A DNA stretch of 64,000 nt from Zanthoxylum bungeanum (GCA_019454045.1 SKCR01038862.1:62001-126000); one strand, 5' to 3'; positions 1 through 11,678 are shown, numbered from the stretch's first letter. The notes: generated from the sequence alone by a model not told the origin. Made by a program: numbers and translations.

Positions 1-731
1 TCAAAATTTCGTGTTGATTGTTTAGTAAACTTTAATAGTTTTCTTTATTAAGCATGTGTTGTAGATTAATTAGGGAATTAATCTCAAAATTGAATGTTGT
101 CATTCTAGAGTGATTTTACCACTTTAATGTTGCCTAGAATTATTCTTGGAATTTTATATTGCGGTGATTAACTTTGTGTAAATTAAATGGATTAATTGAA
201 TTATGGCATGGAAATTTGACAAAAATAAAAACTGGATCGGTTCTATTTTTATTATGTATAATAGAATATGTTTCATGTAAAAATATATTATTGGGATGAT
301 TTTGGATGCGTATTGGGTGGTGGATAAATTCCGAAAATTATTCCGAGGCGAAACAAGAGAAAATAGTGAAATTCGCATCGAAACAAGCTCACTACGTCAC
401 GGCTGTGAAACCAGTGAACTAGACACTGTTCGGGCAGTCCTAGGGCATATTGAACACTGCCAGAGTGACTGGGTTAGCCCGGCTCGGCAGTTGGTCAACT
501 GATTTGACCAATTGCCTGTTAAGTCTAGTATTTGTCAAAAAATATTTTCATAAAATAATTCGTTGTGTTTTGAAATATATTATGTTACTAAATGTTAATA
601 AATAATATGTTTAAACTTATTTGAGTGAATTAAAAATATTTGATATTAATTAATTTGCTCAAAAAATTTTAAAATGTTTAAAAATCATTTTTCGCCTTCC
701 CTCGTGTTATTCTGCTGCGTTCACTCCTACA
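1..731 (+). repeat. 5' LTR of Copia-H (right part only)
   Basis: Base 1 corresponds to about 23504 in the 3' LTR and the match continues to the terminal CCTACA at 726-731. The LTR start lies before the window. Short ORFs across it are not collinear with any protein and are probably chance. The pair shows many substitutions and small indels, so this insertion looks old. Confidence 0.8.
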
Positions 732-734
732 AAA

Positions 735-746
735 TGGTATGAGAGC
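735..746 (+). other. Primer-binding site of Copia-H
   Basis: TGGTATGAGAGC begins three bases after the LTR end. It differs at one base from TGGTATCAGAGC, the usual plant Copia site complementary to the 3' end of initiator tRNA-Met. This fixes the plus orientation of Copia-H. Bases 747-821 are non-coding leader, cut by the insertion of Copia-A. Confidence 0.75.
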
Positions 747-821
747 GACTGATCCCACATCCAAAATAATTTTTATGCCTTAAATATTTGATATTTAATT
801 CAATTTATTTTACACATGCAT

Positions 822-2202
822 TGTTAGGGATATGCCCTATACCCAACTTGTGGATGGGCTATATGTACATGTATTTGTAATATTTTCATTAATTAATAAA
901 ATGACAATCTTTATTATACGTGTCTTACATAACTTATATGAATCATCAACACTGTAATAAAGCCCTTGGAGTAATAAGACGATGGCTTCCACACTTTATG
1001 AGAATCATTACTCTTAAATATTCCTAATCATAATTTTGTGAATAATCTGGGTGTTCATAAAGCGAAGAGACTAGCATGATGATATGATCCGTCCTTAAGT
1101 GGGGTAGCCAATCTAATAGGCTACTAGCGGAGATCCGCCCGCTTAGTGTATCATATGGATGCATGAGTTGCTCGTGTCCATAGAACTGACCGCCGAATGT
1201 TTTCAAATGGAGTGTTTATCTCATGTGTCTGTGAGAACTTTCATGTATCGATTATATGACTAGTCCTTAGACTTGAGGTCTTTACAATCGTCTGTGTGGA
1301 TCAAATAACTTTGACATTCTCATTCCCTAGTTCAAAAGATCCAGTCATAAAGGGTATGATTGGGTCATTTGTTGAAACATATGAAGTTTGTAAAGATACA
1401 ATAGAGAATCGCCACTCTATCGGATAATATTTTATTATAACAGTAGTATTCCAGTTCGCGGGTTGATATGTGTGATCAGTGCTTGAGACTGTGGCTACAG
1501 TGGAAGAATTACGTGAGATTCTTGGGTTAGCACGATTCATGACACTATCAACATCATACCTTTGACCATGTCGGTAGCACTTTTCATACCCTAGGTCAAT
1601 AGGTGGGGATACAGTGAGGCGAGGGACCGTATAATATATAAATCGAATATAGAATAGGTATATATATCTTTCCTTCTAATTTGGGGGCATTGGCATGTTG
1701 CTAGATGACAACCTTGATCATTGAAATCGAACGACCATCTAATCGGAGGATAATTTATGTTCAATTAAATTATCACGATTCATTTCATGTCCAACTTGAG
1801 GGGAACCCAAAAAGTCACACACAACAAAGTCGAAATCAATGTTTAATAATGCACAATACAAATATAACATCATATATGATTGCTGTAGAAATTGTACACT
1901 TGGGTGTCTCTTTGGAACGTGGAATAGCTTGCTGAGTTCGAGAAAAGCTTGTAGATTGGAGGGAGGACTGGATGAGTCTTCGGTTCAAGTAAGCCTTTTT
2001 CTTTCTTTATTTTAATTAGGGTTCTTATGATAGTTAGCATGTTTAGGTTTATGTTCTTTGCATGTTTTTTGAGTTTTATACTTAAAATATATAGTAACAT
2101 GTCTAGGCTTGTAGAATAATTATTACAAATGGGTCTTGGGTAAAGGGAAAGAAGCATAATAATTTTAATTTTCTGATGCGTAGTCGCGGCCGTTTCCCAA
2201 CA
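822..2202 (+). repeat. 5' LTR of Copia-A, internally deleted
   Basis: The LTR is 1381 bp, against about 1960 bp for the 3' copy once the hAT insertion is subtracted. The two match to about 1893. The 5' copy then jumps directly to sequence that resumes near 9910 in the 3' copy. The missing part includes the TATA-like box seen at 9653-9661, so this LTR has probably lost its promoter. Confidence 0.88.
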
Positions 2203-2203
2203 G

Positions 2204-2215
2204 TGGTATCAGCGC
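2204..2215 (+). other. Primer-binding site of Copia-A
   Basis: TGGTATCAGCGC starts two bases after the LTR end and resembles the tRNA-Met site TGGTATCAGAGC with one mismatch. The sequence from here to the gag start at 3539 is a non-coding leader of about 1.3 kb. Confidence 0.8.
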
Positions 2216-2741
2216 GCCGTTTTTGTTTTGATTAGTTCTCTCTCATTTGAACTCGAAATTGGGTGTGTAAAATCTCGTTGGGAAGCTAACACCCTGAACG
2301 TAATTTTAGGCACAAGTTTTGCATGATTTGGTTAAGATTTGAATTATGAAATTACATTTAAAATTCACACGTCTGCAGAAAAAAAGTGAATAGTAAATTT
2401 ATTTGAATAAAATAAAATACAATATCATAATTAAATATTAATCAAAGTTATTTAATGCCTAAAATAATTCCAACATATTAAAACTCATATGCTTGATGAT
2501 TCTATGTAGGATTAGAATTGGCATGATTATTTTAGGGTGCAAGCATCTACAGACTTTCTAAGAAATAGAGAGTGTATTACTTATCCCTTAGCTAAGTAAT
2601 TATTCGGTGATGAACTTAGAGATTTATTACCTTTATGTCTAATAAATATAAATCACTTGTTTATAATAAAAGATATTAGAAAAGATACAAGTGGGTTGGG
2701 ACCAACGGGTTAATAAAACTTTCCAAACTAAAGTTAATTTA

Positions 2742-3008
2742 ACCAAAGGTATTACTAGAGTTAGATAATGATTTAGTGTCTTCCTTCATCACTACCTTTT
2801 TATAGCCAAAAGGAAAAGATGTGAAGACATCTAGATAATAATTTACTCAAAGCTTACCTTAAAGCATATTTAAAGTGTTGGAATAATTTGGAGGATCTAT
2901 TGTTTATTCCTGTCACCAAGGCAATAAGAGCCTAAGAGTTAAGAGAGTTCGCTCCACCCTCCCTCTGGGGAATTTTCAATGGAGGAATCCATTTGACAGT
3001 TATTCACT
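2742..3008 (+). repeat. Leader module shared with LARD-1 and LARD-2
   Basis: About 265 bp of the Copia-A leader is collinear with 39776-40029 (LARD-1) and 63190-63438 (LARD-2). Landmarks in the same order in all three are GTGTCTTCCTTCA, a GGAAAAG(A/C)TGTGAAG block, TTGTTTATT, ATAAGAGCCTAAG, GCTCCACCCTCCCT and a block ending in GACAGT. No open reading frame runs through it. Its role is unknown. Confidence 0.85.
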
Positions 3009-3538
3009 TAAACTTGCTAAAATCCTCAATAATAATTTAAGTCTAAAATTTGCCACCCATTGTAAAGTATAGACCCAAAGGGCTTAAACCGTATTGGCAG
3101 GACTAGGCTTTACCAGACTGACCAATACCAATTTGTCCTTAAATCATACTATTGACAATGGTTTGACTTTTCTGAGTCATAAGACGCAGCGACCCTTAGG
3201 CGTGGTCTTATAACTTAGTGGTAAAGACTGGGTGTCCACATGGACTAGCATAAACTATGGCATGTTTGATTGTCCAACCCAATGATCAAGGAATTGTGAT
3301 TTATATCATAAATTGGTTGGGAACATACCTAATTATCGTATTTTATAACGACCGACCCTAGTTGGAGTTAAGAAATGATGATAATGAGATCCTTGCCCAT
3401 AAGAAATCCATTATAATTGAGTGTGAGCAACTTCATAATATTAAAAGCCCATGTTATTATGAAATATTTATGAAAACATATTCCTAATTTTAACATTTTC
3501 TCTTAACAGGTGGGTTAAAATATTTCATAAACATTCAA

Positions 3539-4300
3539 ATGGCAAACAGAGTATCACTCTGTTCCATACTTGATAAGCATAAGCTCAAATGAGACAACTA
3601 CAATGATTGGTTTAGAAATCTTAAGATTTTCTATGTTCTTGAAAGACCATTTCCCCCCGAACCCGCAGAAGATGCTAACCAAGATATATTTGATGCTTGG
3701 AAGAAACACGTCAATGATGATGAGCAAGCAGTTTTCATAATACTTGGCTCTATGTCGGATGAACTTCAGAAAGCTCACGAAGATATGGATGCTCAAACCA
3801 TCATCTTTCACTTGAAGGAGTTGTATGTAAATTACATTCATACCGTGAGATTCCAAGTGTCATGTGCCTTATTCCAAACAAGGTATAAGGAAGGATCTAT
3901 TAGTGGACATGTGCTTAAGATGATTGGCCACATTGAAAAATTGGCCAACCTCGGGTTTATCATGGATCATGAGATAAGTCACGATCTAATTCTTCAGTCT
4001 TTACCAAAAGAATTCTCTAACTTTATTATGCAGTTTCATCTGTCTGATAAAGAAGCTATTTTAGCAGAATTGCAAAATCTGATAAAGCAAGCAGAGAAGG
4101 ACTTGAAATTAGAGCTTAAAACCTCCGTCATGCTTATGGGTACGGACCAGAAGCTACGTGGCCCCAAAGAAAAATAAGGGCAAGGCCAAGGCTCCAGATC
4201 ACCTAAAGCCCAATGGTAAGGTGGAGAAAAAAAGAGAAAGGGGAAATATTTCTTTTATGGAATGAGGGGTCATTGGAAGAAAGACTGTAGATCCTTGAAA
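3539..4300 (+). pseudogene. Copia-A gag remnant
   Basis: The frame opens at ATG 3539 and encodes a Copia-type gag (UBN2-like): the NDWFRNLKIF region, a helical middle around 3752-4060 and a lysine-rich tail. A TGA at 3590-3592 breaks it early, a TAA ends the main frame near 4175, and a frameshift lies before 4262. The CCHC zinc knuckle near 4246-4288 keeps GHWKKDC but has lost both leading cysteines, which read as tyrosine. Gag normally forms the virus-like particle and binds the element RNA; this copy cannot do so. Confidence 0.85.
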
Positions 4301-5800
4301 GCCAAAGAAGCTAGGGAAGCCCAAAAGGCCAAGAAGCCCAATGCTTCAGGTATGTTGTATATGATTGAACTATATTCTCAAAACTCTGAACCTTCTACTT
4401 GGGTGTTTGACACCGGTTGTGGGACTCACTTGTGTAACAATGTGCAGGGCCTGAGAAACAGTAGGAGACTCGGTTATGGGAAAGTTTACTTACTCATGGG
4501 TAATGGAGAAAAACTGGTTGCATTGTGTGTGGGAACTTATTCATTAGTTTTACCGAATGATTTAGTTTTAGACTTAGAAGATTGTGTTTATGTATCTTCT
4601 CTAGTAAAGAACATCATTTCAATTTCTTCTTTATGTAATAAAGGTTTTTCATGCCTAATAAGTTGTGATGAATGTTCTATTTATTTCAATGAAATAAAAT
4701 ATGGAGATGGTATTTTGAATAATGGTATCTATGTCTTACAAACTAACATAGAATGTTCAAACTCAAATATATACAACGTTAACTCGAATAATCTCAATGA
4801 ATCACTTCTATGGCGCAGTCGCTTAAGTCATATCAATGAAACAAGATTAACTAAGCTACATAAGGATGGGTATTTCAAACCCTTCAAATATAAACCTTAT
4901 GGAACTTGTGAGTCTTGTTTACTTAGTAAAATAACCAAATTACCCTTCAAAGATAAAGGACAGCGTGCAGCGGAGACATTAGAACTCATACACTCTGATG
5001 TATACGGACCAATATCAGTCACCGCTAGAGGTGGATTCTCCTACTTCATTACCTTTATCGATGATCGTTCGTGATATATGTACCTTATGCTGTACAAATC
5101 TCAAGCCTTTGAGAAATTCAAAGACTTCAAGGCTGAAGTAGAAAACCAGCTTAATAAAAGTATTAAGTCACTAAGGTCTGACTGAGGTGGTGAATACTTA
5201 AGCAACGAATTTCAAGATTTCTTGAGAGAAAATGGCATTGTTTCCCAGTGGACTCCTTCGGGAACTCCACAGCATAATGGGGTCTCCGAAAGGAGAAATC
5301 ATACATTATTAGATATGGTCTAATCAATGATGCCAAACACAGATCCTCATCTTTCATTTCGGGGTCTTACTTTAGAAACTGCAACACTACTACTAAACCA
5401 AGTTCCTTCCAAGACTGTTAGTCAAACACCATATAAGTTATGGTATGGGAAACATCCTAGTCTTAGTTATCTAAGAGTTTGGGGATGTGACGCATATGCC
5501 AAGCTCACACAAACTAACAAATTGGATGATAGGGATACGTGTTCTACGTCCCAAATGAACAAAGAATATTTGTCTCACGAAATGCTAAATTTCTAAAGAA
5601 TGAATTCCTTCTCAAGAAATATAGTGGGTGTAGACTTGACCTCGATGAGGTACGAGAAGAACAAACTAACATAGAACTAAACCTCAGGCCCCTCAAAAGG
5701 GCAGCGATGAAACAACCACAATGTTATAAACTCAGAAGGTCTGGTAGGGAAAGACATGAGCCTGAACGATATGGTTTCCATATTGATGAGGAACATGATC
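4301..5800 (+). pseudogene. Copia-A protease and integrase remnant
   Basis: An aspartic protease site reads FDTGCGTHLC near 4406. A GAG-pre-integrase segment (LSHINETRL, then CESCLLSK) precedes the integrase core, which begins ELIHSDVYGP near 4981 and retains FITFIDD. In-frame stops occur at about 5072, 5181 and 5322. A frameshift with loss of sequence lies near 5540, where the frame moves into the C-terminal part (YVPNEQ...FLKNEFL). Integrase would insert the cDNA into the genome; several breaks make this copy non-functional. Confidence 0.88.
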
Positions 5801-7312
5801 AGTTCATTGATAATGACGATCCCACTAGTTATGACGAATCAATGCGTGACATTGATTCAGTCAAGTGGCTTGAGGCTATGAAATCCGAAATAGACTCTAT
5901 GTATCAGAATCAAGTCTGGGACTTGGTAGATGCACCTGAAGGGATAAAACCCATAGGCTGCAAGTGGATTTACAAGCGTAAAACTGATGTAGAAGGCAAC
6001 ATCCAAACTTATAAGGCTGGGTTAGTGGCGAAAGGTTATAGACAAATCCAAGGAATTGACTATGACAAAACCTTCTCGCCTGTTGCAATGATAAAGTCCA
6101 TTCGAATTTTACTGGCACTAAAAATAGCTTTCCTTAATGGGAACCTCGTAGAGGAAGTCTATATGACACAACATGAGGGGTTTGCATCTAAAGATGATCA
6201 TAATAAAGTATGCAAGCTTAAATGATCCATTTATGGACTCAAACAAGCCTCCAGAAGTTGGAATATATGATTTGATGAGACAATCAAAGAATTTGACTTC
6301 ATCAAAAATGTAGACGAGCCTTGTGTTACAGGAAAAGTAGTGGGAGTGATGTTGTATTTCTTGTATTATATGTCGATGATATATTAATCATCAAGAATGA
6401 TATTCCCATGATGCAAGCCACCAAGCAATGGTTTTCTCAGAATATCTCAATGAAAGATTTGGGAGAAGCAGCCTACATCCTCTACATTAAGATCTACCGT
6501 AATAGATCTAAGAGGTTGTTAGGACTTTCTCGATCTACATACATAGATAAAGTTTTGAAAAGATTCAAAAATGAAAGATTCCAAAAGAGGTAATTTACCT
6601 ACTTGTCATAAAATCAAATTATCTAAGGAGCAATGTCCACATACTCTTTCAGATAGAGAGCGTATAAGTAGGATCCATTATGCTTCAGCAATAGGATCGA
6701 TCATGTACACCATGCTATGTACAAATCCTAGTGAGCAATAATGGGCAGCTGTCAAAAAAATCCTCAAGTATCTAAGAAGAACTAAGGATGTGTTTTTGAT
6801 ATACAGAGATTGTTCTGAGATGAAAGTCATTGGTTACTGTGATGCGAGTATTTAGACTGATAGGGATGACAACAGATCACAAATAGGATATCTGTTTACT
6901 TTAAATGGCAGTGTTGTAAGTTGGAAAAGCTCAAAGTAGTCAACTACAACGGACTTTACCACTGAAGCCGAGTATATTGTAGTATCTGAGGCAGCTAAAG
7001 AAGCAGTCTGGATAAAGAATTTCATCACAGAGCTGGAAGTGCTTCCCGCGATAAAGAATGACATCACGATGTACTATGACAATAAGGGCACCATTACTCG
7101 ATCATAGGAACCAAGGTCCTACCAGAAATCCAAGCATGTACTCAGGCGATTTCATCTTATCAGAGAGATTATTGAAAGAAAAGAAGTTATTATAGAGAAA
7201 ATACCCACATAAGATAATCTTGCAGATTCTCTGACTAAATGGCTGACTCAACAAAAGCATGATAGGCACACCCGAGAGTATGGTGTCCAGATTCATACTA
7301 GTTGGCTATAGT
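5801..7312 (+). pseudogene. Copia-A reverse transcriptase and RNase H remnant
   Basis: RT starts at WLEAMKSEIDSMY (about 5868) and contains GCKWIYKRK, FSPVAMIKSIR and the catalytic YVDDILII near 6368. A stretch of about 15 residues around the first catalytic aspartate region is missing near 6118, where LLAL runs directly into KIAFLNGNL. Stops lie near 6222 and 6591. RNase H is recognisable at VVSWKSSK and TEAEYI (about 6914-6980). The end of the frame (LADSLTK) is followed by the polypurine tract. Confidence 0.88.
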
Positions 7313-7325
7313 GCAAGTAGGAGAT
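7313..7325 (+). other. Polypurine tract of Copia-A
   Basis: AAGTAGGAGAT lies directly before the TGTTA that opens the 3' LTR. It corresponds to the AAGTGGGAGAT of Copia-C at 53818-53828 and would prime plus-strand DNA synthesis. Confidence 0.75.
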
Positions 7326-8124
7326 TGTTATGGATATGCCCTATACCCAACTTGTGGATGGACTATATGTACATGTATTTGTAATATTTTCATTAATTAA
7401 TAAAATGGCAATCTTTATTATACGTGTCTTACATAACTTATATGAATCATCAACACTGTAATAAAGCCCTTAGAGTAATAAGATAATGGCTTCCACACCT
7501 TATGAGAATCATTACACTTAAATGTTCCTAGTCATAGTTTTGTGAATAATCTGGGCGTTCACAAAGCGAAGAGACTAGCATGATGATATGATCTGCCCTT
7601 AAGTGGGGTAGCCGATCTCATAGGCTACTAGCGGAGATCCGTCCGTTTGGTGTATCACATAGATGCATGAGTTGCTCATGTCCATCAAACTGACCATCGA
7701 ATGTTTTCATATGTATTGTTTATCCCTTGTGTCTGTGAGAACTTTCATGTATCGATTATATGACTAGTCCTTAGACTTGAGGTCTTTTCAATCTTATGTA
7801 TGGATCAAATAACTTCGACATTCTCCTTCACTAGTTCAAAATATCCTATCATAAGGGTATGATTGGGTCATTTGTTGAAACACATGAAGTTTATAAAGAT
7901 ACAAAAGAGAATCGCCACTCTCTCGGATAATATTTTCTTATAAGAGTAGTATTCCAGTTCATGGGTTGATATGTGTGATCAGCGCTTGATACTGTGGCCA
8001 CAGTGGAAGAATCATCTGAGTTTCTTAGGTTAGCACGATTCATAACACTATCAACATCATAACTTTGACCAAATGTAGACACTTTCCATACCCTGGGTCA
8101 ATAGGTGGGGATACAGTGAGGCGA

Positions 8125-9050
8125 CATTGTTTAAAAATTCGGTTGAGGTGGCCGCCTCGCGGCGATGGCGTGTTGAGGCGGCCGCCTTTTTGGTTTTTGT
8201 GAGGCGGCCGCCTCAACGCTTGCGAGGCGGCCGCCTCAGGCCGCCTCCCGCTAAATCGGTATGAGGCGGCCGCCTCACTCGAAACCCTTTTTTTTAAATT
8301 TTATTAAATGAAACGACGACATTTTGGGGATTTTAAAACGTCGTCGTTTCATTTACAGTTTTAAAAAAAAGAAGAAACTTGATTATAGGGTTTTTATATT
8401 CTCTCTCGGCCTCGTCTACTATCTCTCTCGGCTTATACTTCTCTCTCTCTCTCGACCTCCTCTGCTCTCTCTCTCTCAGCGATGGTGACGGCGACGACAG
8501 CGTTTGTGGTAATCTGTTCAGCTTGTTTTTTTGTTTTTTTATTTTAACTTGTTAATGACCTAAAAAAACTCATTAAAGAAACTAGAGAAAAAGATAAACT
8601 TATTTTGAAGGCAATATATAAAGATTTAAGTGCAAGTTCTGGACTAAAATCATATGTGGTGTAAATGTGTAATACTGTAATTACACACTTTAGTGAACTA
8701 TCCTGTTGTAAGCAGTAAGCTTCAATTAATTGGCCAAAAATACGCACATCGGTTAACTATCCTGTCGTATTCGTATAGTGGTGTCATATGTATTTTAAGT
8801 CTGAACTGTTTCAATATGCTATAGATGATAACTTATTTAGGGATTAGTTATCATAATTGTTTGAACATATTATGAATTATGAAAAAATGAATGTATTTTG
8901 GATTTACATGTTTTTATTATTCTGATATTACAATTTTAATTATTTTTTCGATTTTCGGATTGAGGCGCCCGCCTCACCGCCTCGAGGCGGTCCGCCTCAC
9001 GCCTCAATGACCGGCCGCCTCGAGGCGCCGCCACGTTTTTTTAAATATTG
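8125..9050. mobile_element. Non-autonomous hAT-type DNA transposon, 926 bp, GC-rich ends
   Basis: It is flanked by the exact 8-bp duplication TGAGGCGA (8117-8124 and 9051-9058). The empty site is preserved in the Copia-A 5' LTR around 1615-1622. Its ends are imperfect terminal inverted repeats, CATTGTTTAAAAA against the complement of TTTTTTTAAATATTG. Eight-base duplications and CA...TG ends are typical of hAT elements. Near both ends lie many copies of GAGGCGGCCGCCTC-like palindromes (8150-8275 and 8960-9035), plausible transposase-binding subterminal repeats. No transposase is encoded. The interior holds a CT-rich stretch followed by a short ATG frame at 8482 that runs into a GT splice-like site, possibly the 5' end of a deleted transposase gene or of a captured host gene. 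Confidence 0.88.
8305..8355. repeat. Perfect 16-bp inverted repeat inside the hAT element
   Basis: Arms 8305-8320 (TAAATGAAACGACGAC) and 8340-8355 are exact reverse complements around a 19-bp loop. It lies inward of the left subterminal palindromes. It may be a hairpin or the footprint of another inverted-repeat sequence. Confidence 0.85.
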
Positions 9051-9652
9051 TGAGGCGATGGACCGTATCATATGTAAATCGAATACAGAATGGGTATATA
9101 TATCTTTTCTTCTCATTTGGGGGCCTAGTATGTTGCTAGATGTCAACCTTGGTCATTGAAATCGAACGACCATCTGATCGGAGGATAATTTATGTTTGAT
9201 TAAATTATCACGATTCATGTCATGTCCAACTTGAGAGGAACCCAAAAGGTCACACACAACAAAGTTGAAATCAATGGTTAATAATGCACAGTACAAATAT
9301 AACAACAAATATGATTGCTGTAGGAATTATTCATAAATGGTTCAATGTGTTTAGTTATTGAACAGATCATTTATGAGTTTCTATAGTGGCTTAGGGATTG
9401 GTGAATGAAGATAGAGGCACTTTGGGAATTGGAATAAAAATTTAAAAAATTACTATTCATGATAATAGTAATGTGAATAGTAACATGAATAGTAAATTAT
9501 TTTTTGTTCTTTGTTTTGAATTCCAATTCGGCCCAAACTCTTATTAGGGTTTTATAATCTCATTAAACCACTAAATTAAGATCCAATGGCTAAGATTAAA
9601 TTAGCTTTTATCCCACATCGGATTCTTAATTAATTTTGTTGTCTTTGGAGCA

Positions 9653-9661
9653 CTATATATA
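9653..9661 (+). promoter_or_regulatory. TATA-like box in the Copia-A 3' LTR
   Basis: CTATATATAC follows an AT-rich upstream part and precedes the R-U5-like segment. The equivalent position is deleted in the 5' LTR. It is assigned by position and motif only. Confidence 0.5.
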
Positions 9662-10378
9662 CCCAAAGAATTCTTCACAAATTTTTACACTAAAATATTT
9701 CATAGATTGGGTTTATATAAGTGAACAACTCTAAAGTTTAAGAGTAAGCCACTAATTTTGAGGATCCTTAAGTCTAATTGACTAGAGGAACCTCGAGTTA
9801 AAAGTTTTGAGGTATTTGCCTAGGCCAGCACTAAGGGCAAAATACCCGTGCACTCGAGGCGTAGTCTTGCCGTTAAGCTTTGGCTTTGGTGTGTGCATCT
9901 TTGGAGGCCACACACTTCGGTGGCTCTTTGGAACGTGGAACAGCTTGCTGAGTTCGAGAAAAGCTTGTAGATTGGAGGGAGGACTGGAGGAGTCTTCGGT
10001 TCAAGTAAGTCTTTTTCTTTCTTTATTTTAATTAGAGTTCTTATGATAGTTAGCATGTTTAGGTTTATGTTCTTTGCATGTGTTTTTGAGCTTTATGCTT
10101 AGAATATATAGTAACATACCTAGGCTTGTAGAATAATCATTACAAATGGGTCTTGGGCAAAGGAAAAGAGGCATAATAATTTTAATTTTCCGCTGCGCAC
10201 TCGCGGCCGCTTCCCAACATGCTTAAGAATTAATTGATTGTATCAATTATTTTAACTATTTGATCGTATTTGAAAAATCCCAATAATATGGCTTAATGTT
10301 TTGTGAGTGTACTGTACACTAATGGGTCCGTCTCATCAATATGGATGTAAATATTTTTCCTGATACTGTGGTTGTATC

Positions 10379-10674
10379 TGCCAAAGTAGTGCATCTATGG
10401 TTAATGAAAATTTATTTATACCGGTAAAACTTATTTGATAAGAAATAAATTCGACCGAAAGTGCATACCAATAGATGCCAAAGCAGTGAGGTAGTGCATA
10501 AGTACCTTGGATGTGTCGATTGACAAGTATTGCCTTGAATACGCCTCATCCAATATATGCCAAAGCAGTGGGGATCGAAAACGGTTCAGGACCTATTTTA
10601 ACGAGTCACATTGGATGTGATTGATAATTGTTATCTACTTTCATATATATTTGAGCACAATGTGCCAAAGCTGT
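10379..10674 (+). repeat. TGCCAAAG motif repeated in the Copia-H leader
   Basis: TGCCAAAG(T/C)(A/T)GTG occurs four times, at about 10379, 10476, 10558 and 10663, spaced 80-105 bp, in the non-coding leader (10220-10879) ahead of gag. The sequence between the copies is not repeated. A similar four-copy motif lies in the leaders of Copia-B and Copia-C. Confidence 0.7.
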
Positions 10675-10879
10675 GTGTCGAAATATATTTGCGAGGTCTA
10701 CTTCTTCCTATATAATTTAATTTAATTATTAAATTCTGGTATTTTTTTTGAGGATTATCAATTTATGTAAAATAGTGGGAGTGCATCCTTATATTAAAAA
10801 TTCCATGATATGTTGGATGTTTTATGATATTGATGAAAATTACTAATATCTGCTAATTCCTATTTCTTTTGTTAAGTTT

Positions 10880-11678
10880 ATGATGACAGCTACTACTTCC
10901 TCTAATCCTTTTGCATGTGTCTTGGATGCGAATAAATTGATTGGTCCTGAGAACTTTAGTGAATGAGAATTGGATCTTAAGATTGTCTTGAGGTCCGAGA
11001 AGTTATGTTATGTGCTGGATAATCTAGTACCATTAGATATTACTTCAGAATCTACACCTGAAGAGAGTGAGACATTTCAAAAATGGAAGGATGATGATCT
11101 GAGAGTCAGATCACTAATTCTCTATGCTATCTCTCCTGATCTGAACATGCAGTATCTTAATATGTCTGACTCCTACAACATTATAACTCAGCTTCAGGAG
11201 CTGTTTTTGAAGCAGAAGTAGACCCTGATATATAAGATCTTCGTGGAATTATTCCACGCTCGTTTGGCTGATGGTAAGTAAGTGAGTCCATATGTCATGC
11301 ACATGATGAATCTCATCGAGTAGCTTCAGAATTTTGACTTTCAGCTGAATGAGATTTTGGGCCAGAATTTGATTATTGGCTCACTCCTACCGTCATATTC
11401 CCAGTTCATTATGAACTTCAACATGCATAGCATTCGCTGTTCCTACAGTCAGTTGCATATGATGCTTCAGACTGTAGAGGAGGACATCCAAAAGGTGTGT
11501 CGTCACTCATTTTAAAGTCATATTTTCCTAGTTATTATTCTTCTCAATCTACGAGATCTGGCAAGAAGAAAAAGAAAAAGACAAAGAAGACTATTTCCTG
11601 TGTTCCTCCAAAAGAAAGGTCACAAAACCAAGCAAGTCGAAGAAGAAAGTTGTTGAGGACAAGTTCCACCACTGTGGC
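10880..11678 (+). pseudogene. Copia-H gag remnant, first part
   Basis: ATG at 10880 opens a Copia gag frame (ANKLIGPENFSE, then LRSEKLCYVLD and DDLRVRSLILYAI). Stops occur near 10966, 11219, 11278 and 11323, and a frameshift lies near 11490 in the lysine-rich tail. The piece ends within the zinc knuckle (HHCG), exactly where Copia-B inserted. The knuckle resumes at 21732. Confidence 0.85.

Larger units (their letters stand above)
822..10219 (+). mobile_element. Copia-A, complete but dead Copia LTR retrotransposon
   Basis: Both LTRs start with TGTTA and end with CCCAACA. A tRNA-Met-type primer-binding site follows the left LTR and a polypurine tract precedes the right LTR. The flanks are TGCAT (817-821) and TGCTT (10220-10224), a 5-bp target duplication with one mismatch. 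Gag, protease, integrase, RT and RNase H remnants lie in Copia order on the plus strand, all with stops and indels. It is inserted in the leader of Copia-H. Its 3' LTR later received a hAT-type element and its 5' LTR lost about 580 bp. Confidence 0.9.
7326..10219 (+). repeat. 3' LTR of Copia-A with a hAT-type insertion
   Basis: The first 790 bp match the 5' LTR. The LTR is then interrupted at 8125-9050 by a hAT-type element and resumes at 9051. It ends in CCCAACA at 10219. Unlike the 5' copy it keeps about 580 bp around 9327-9909, including a TATA-like box. Confidence 0.9.
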
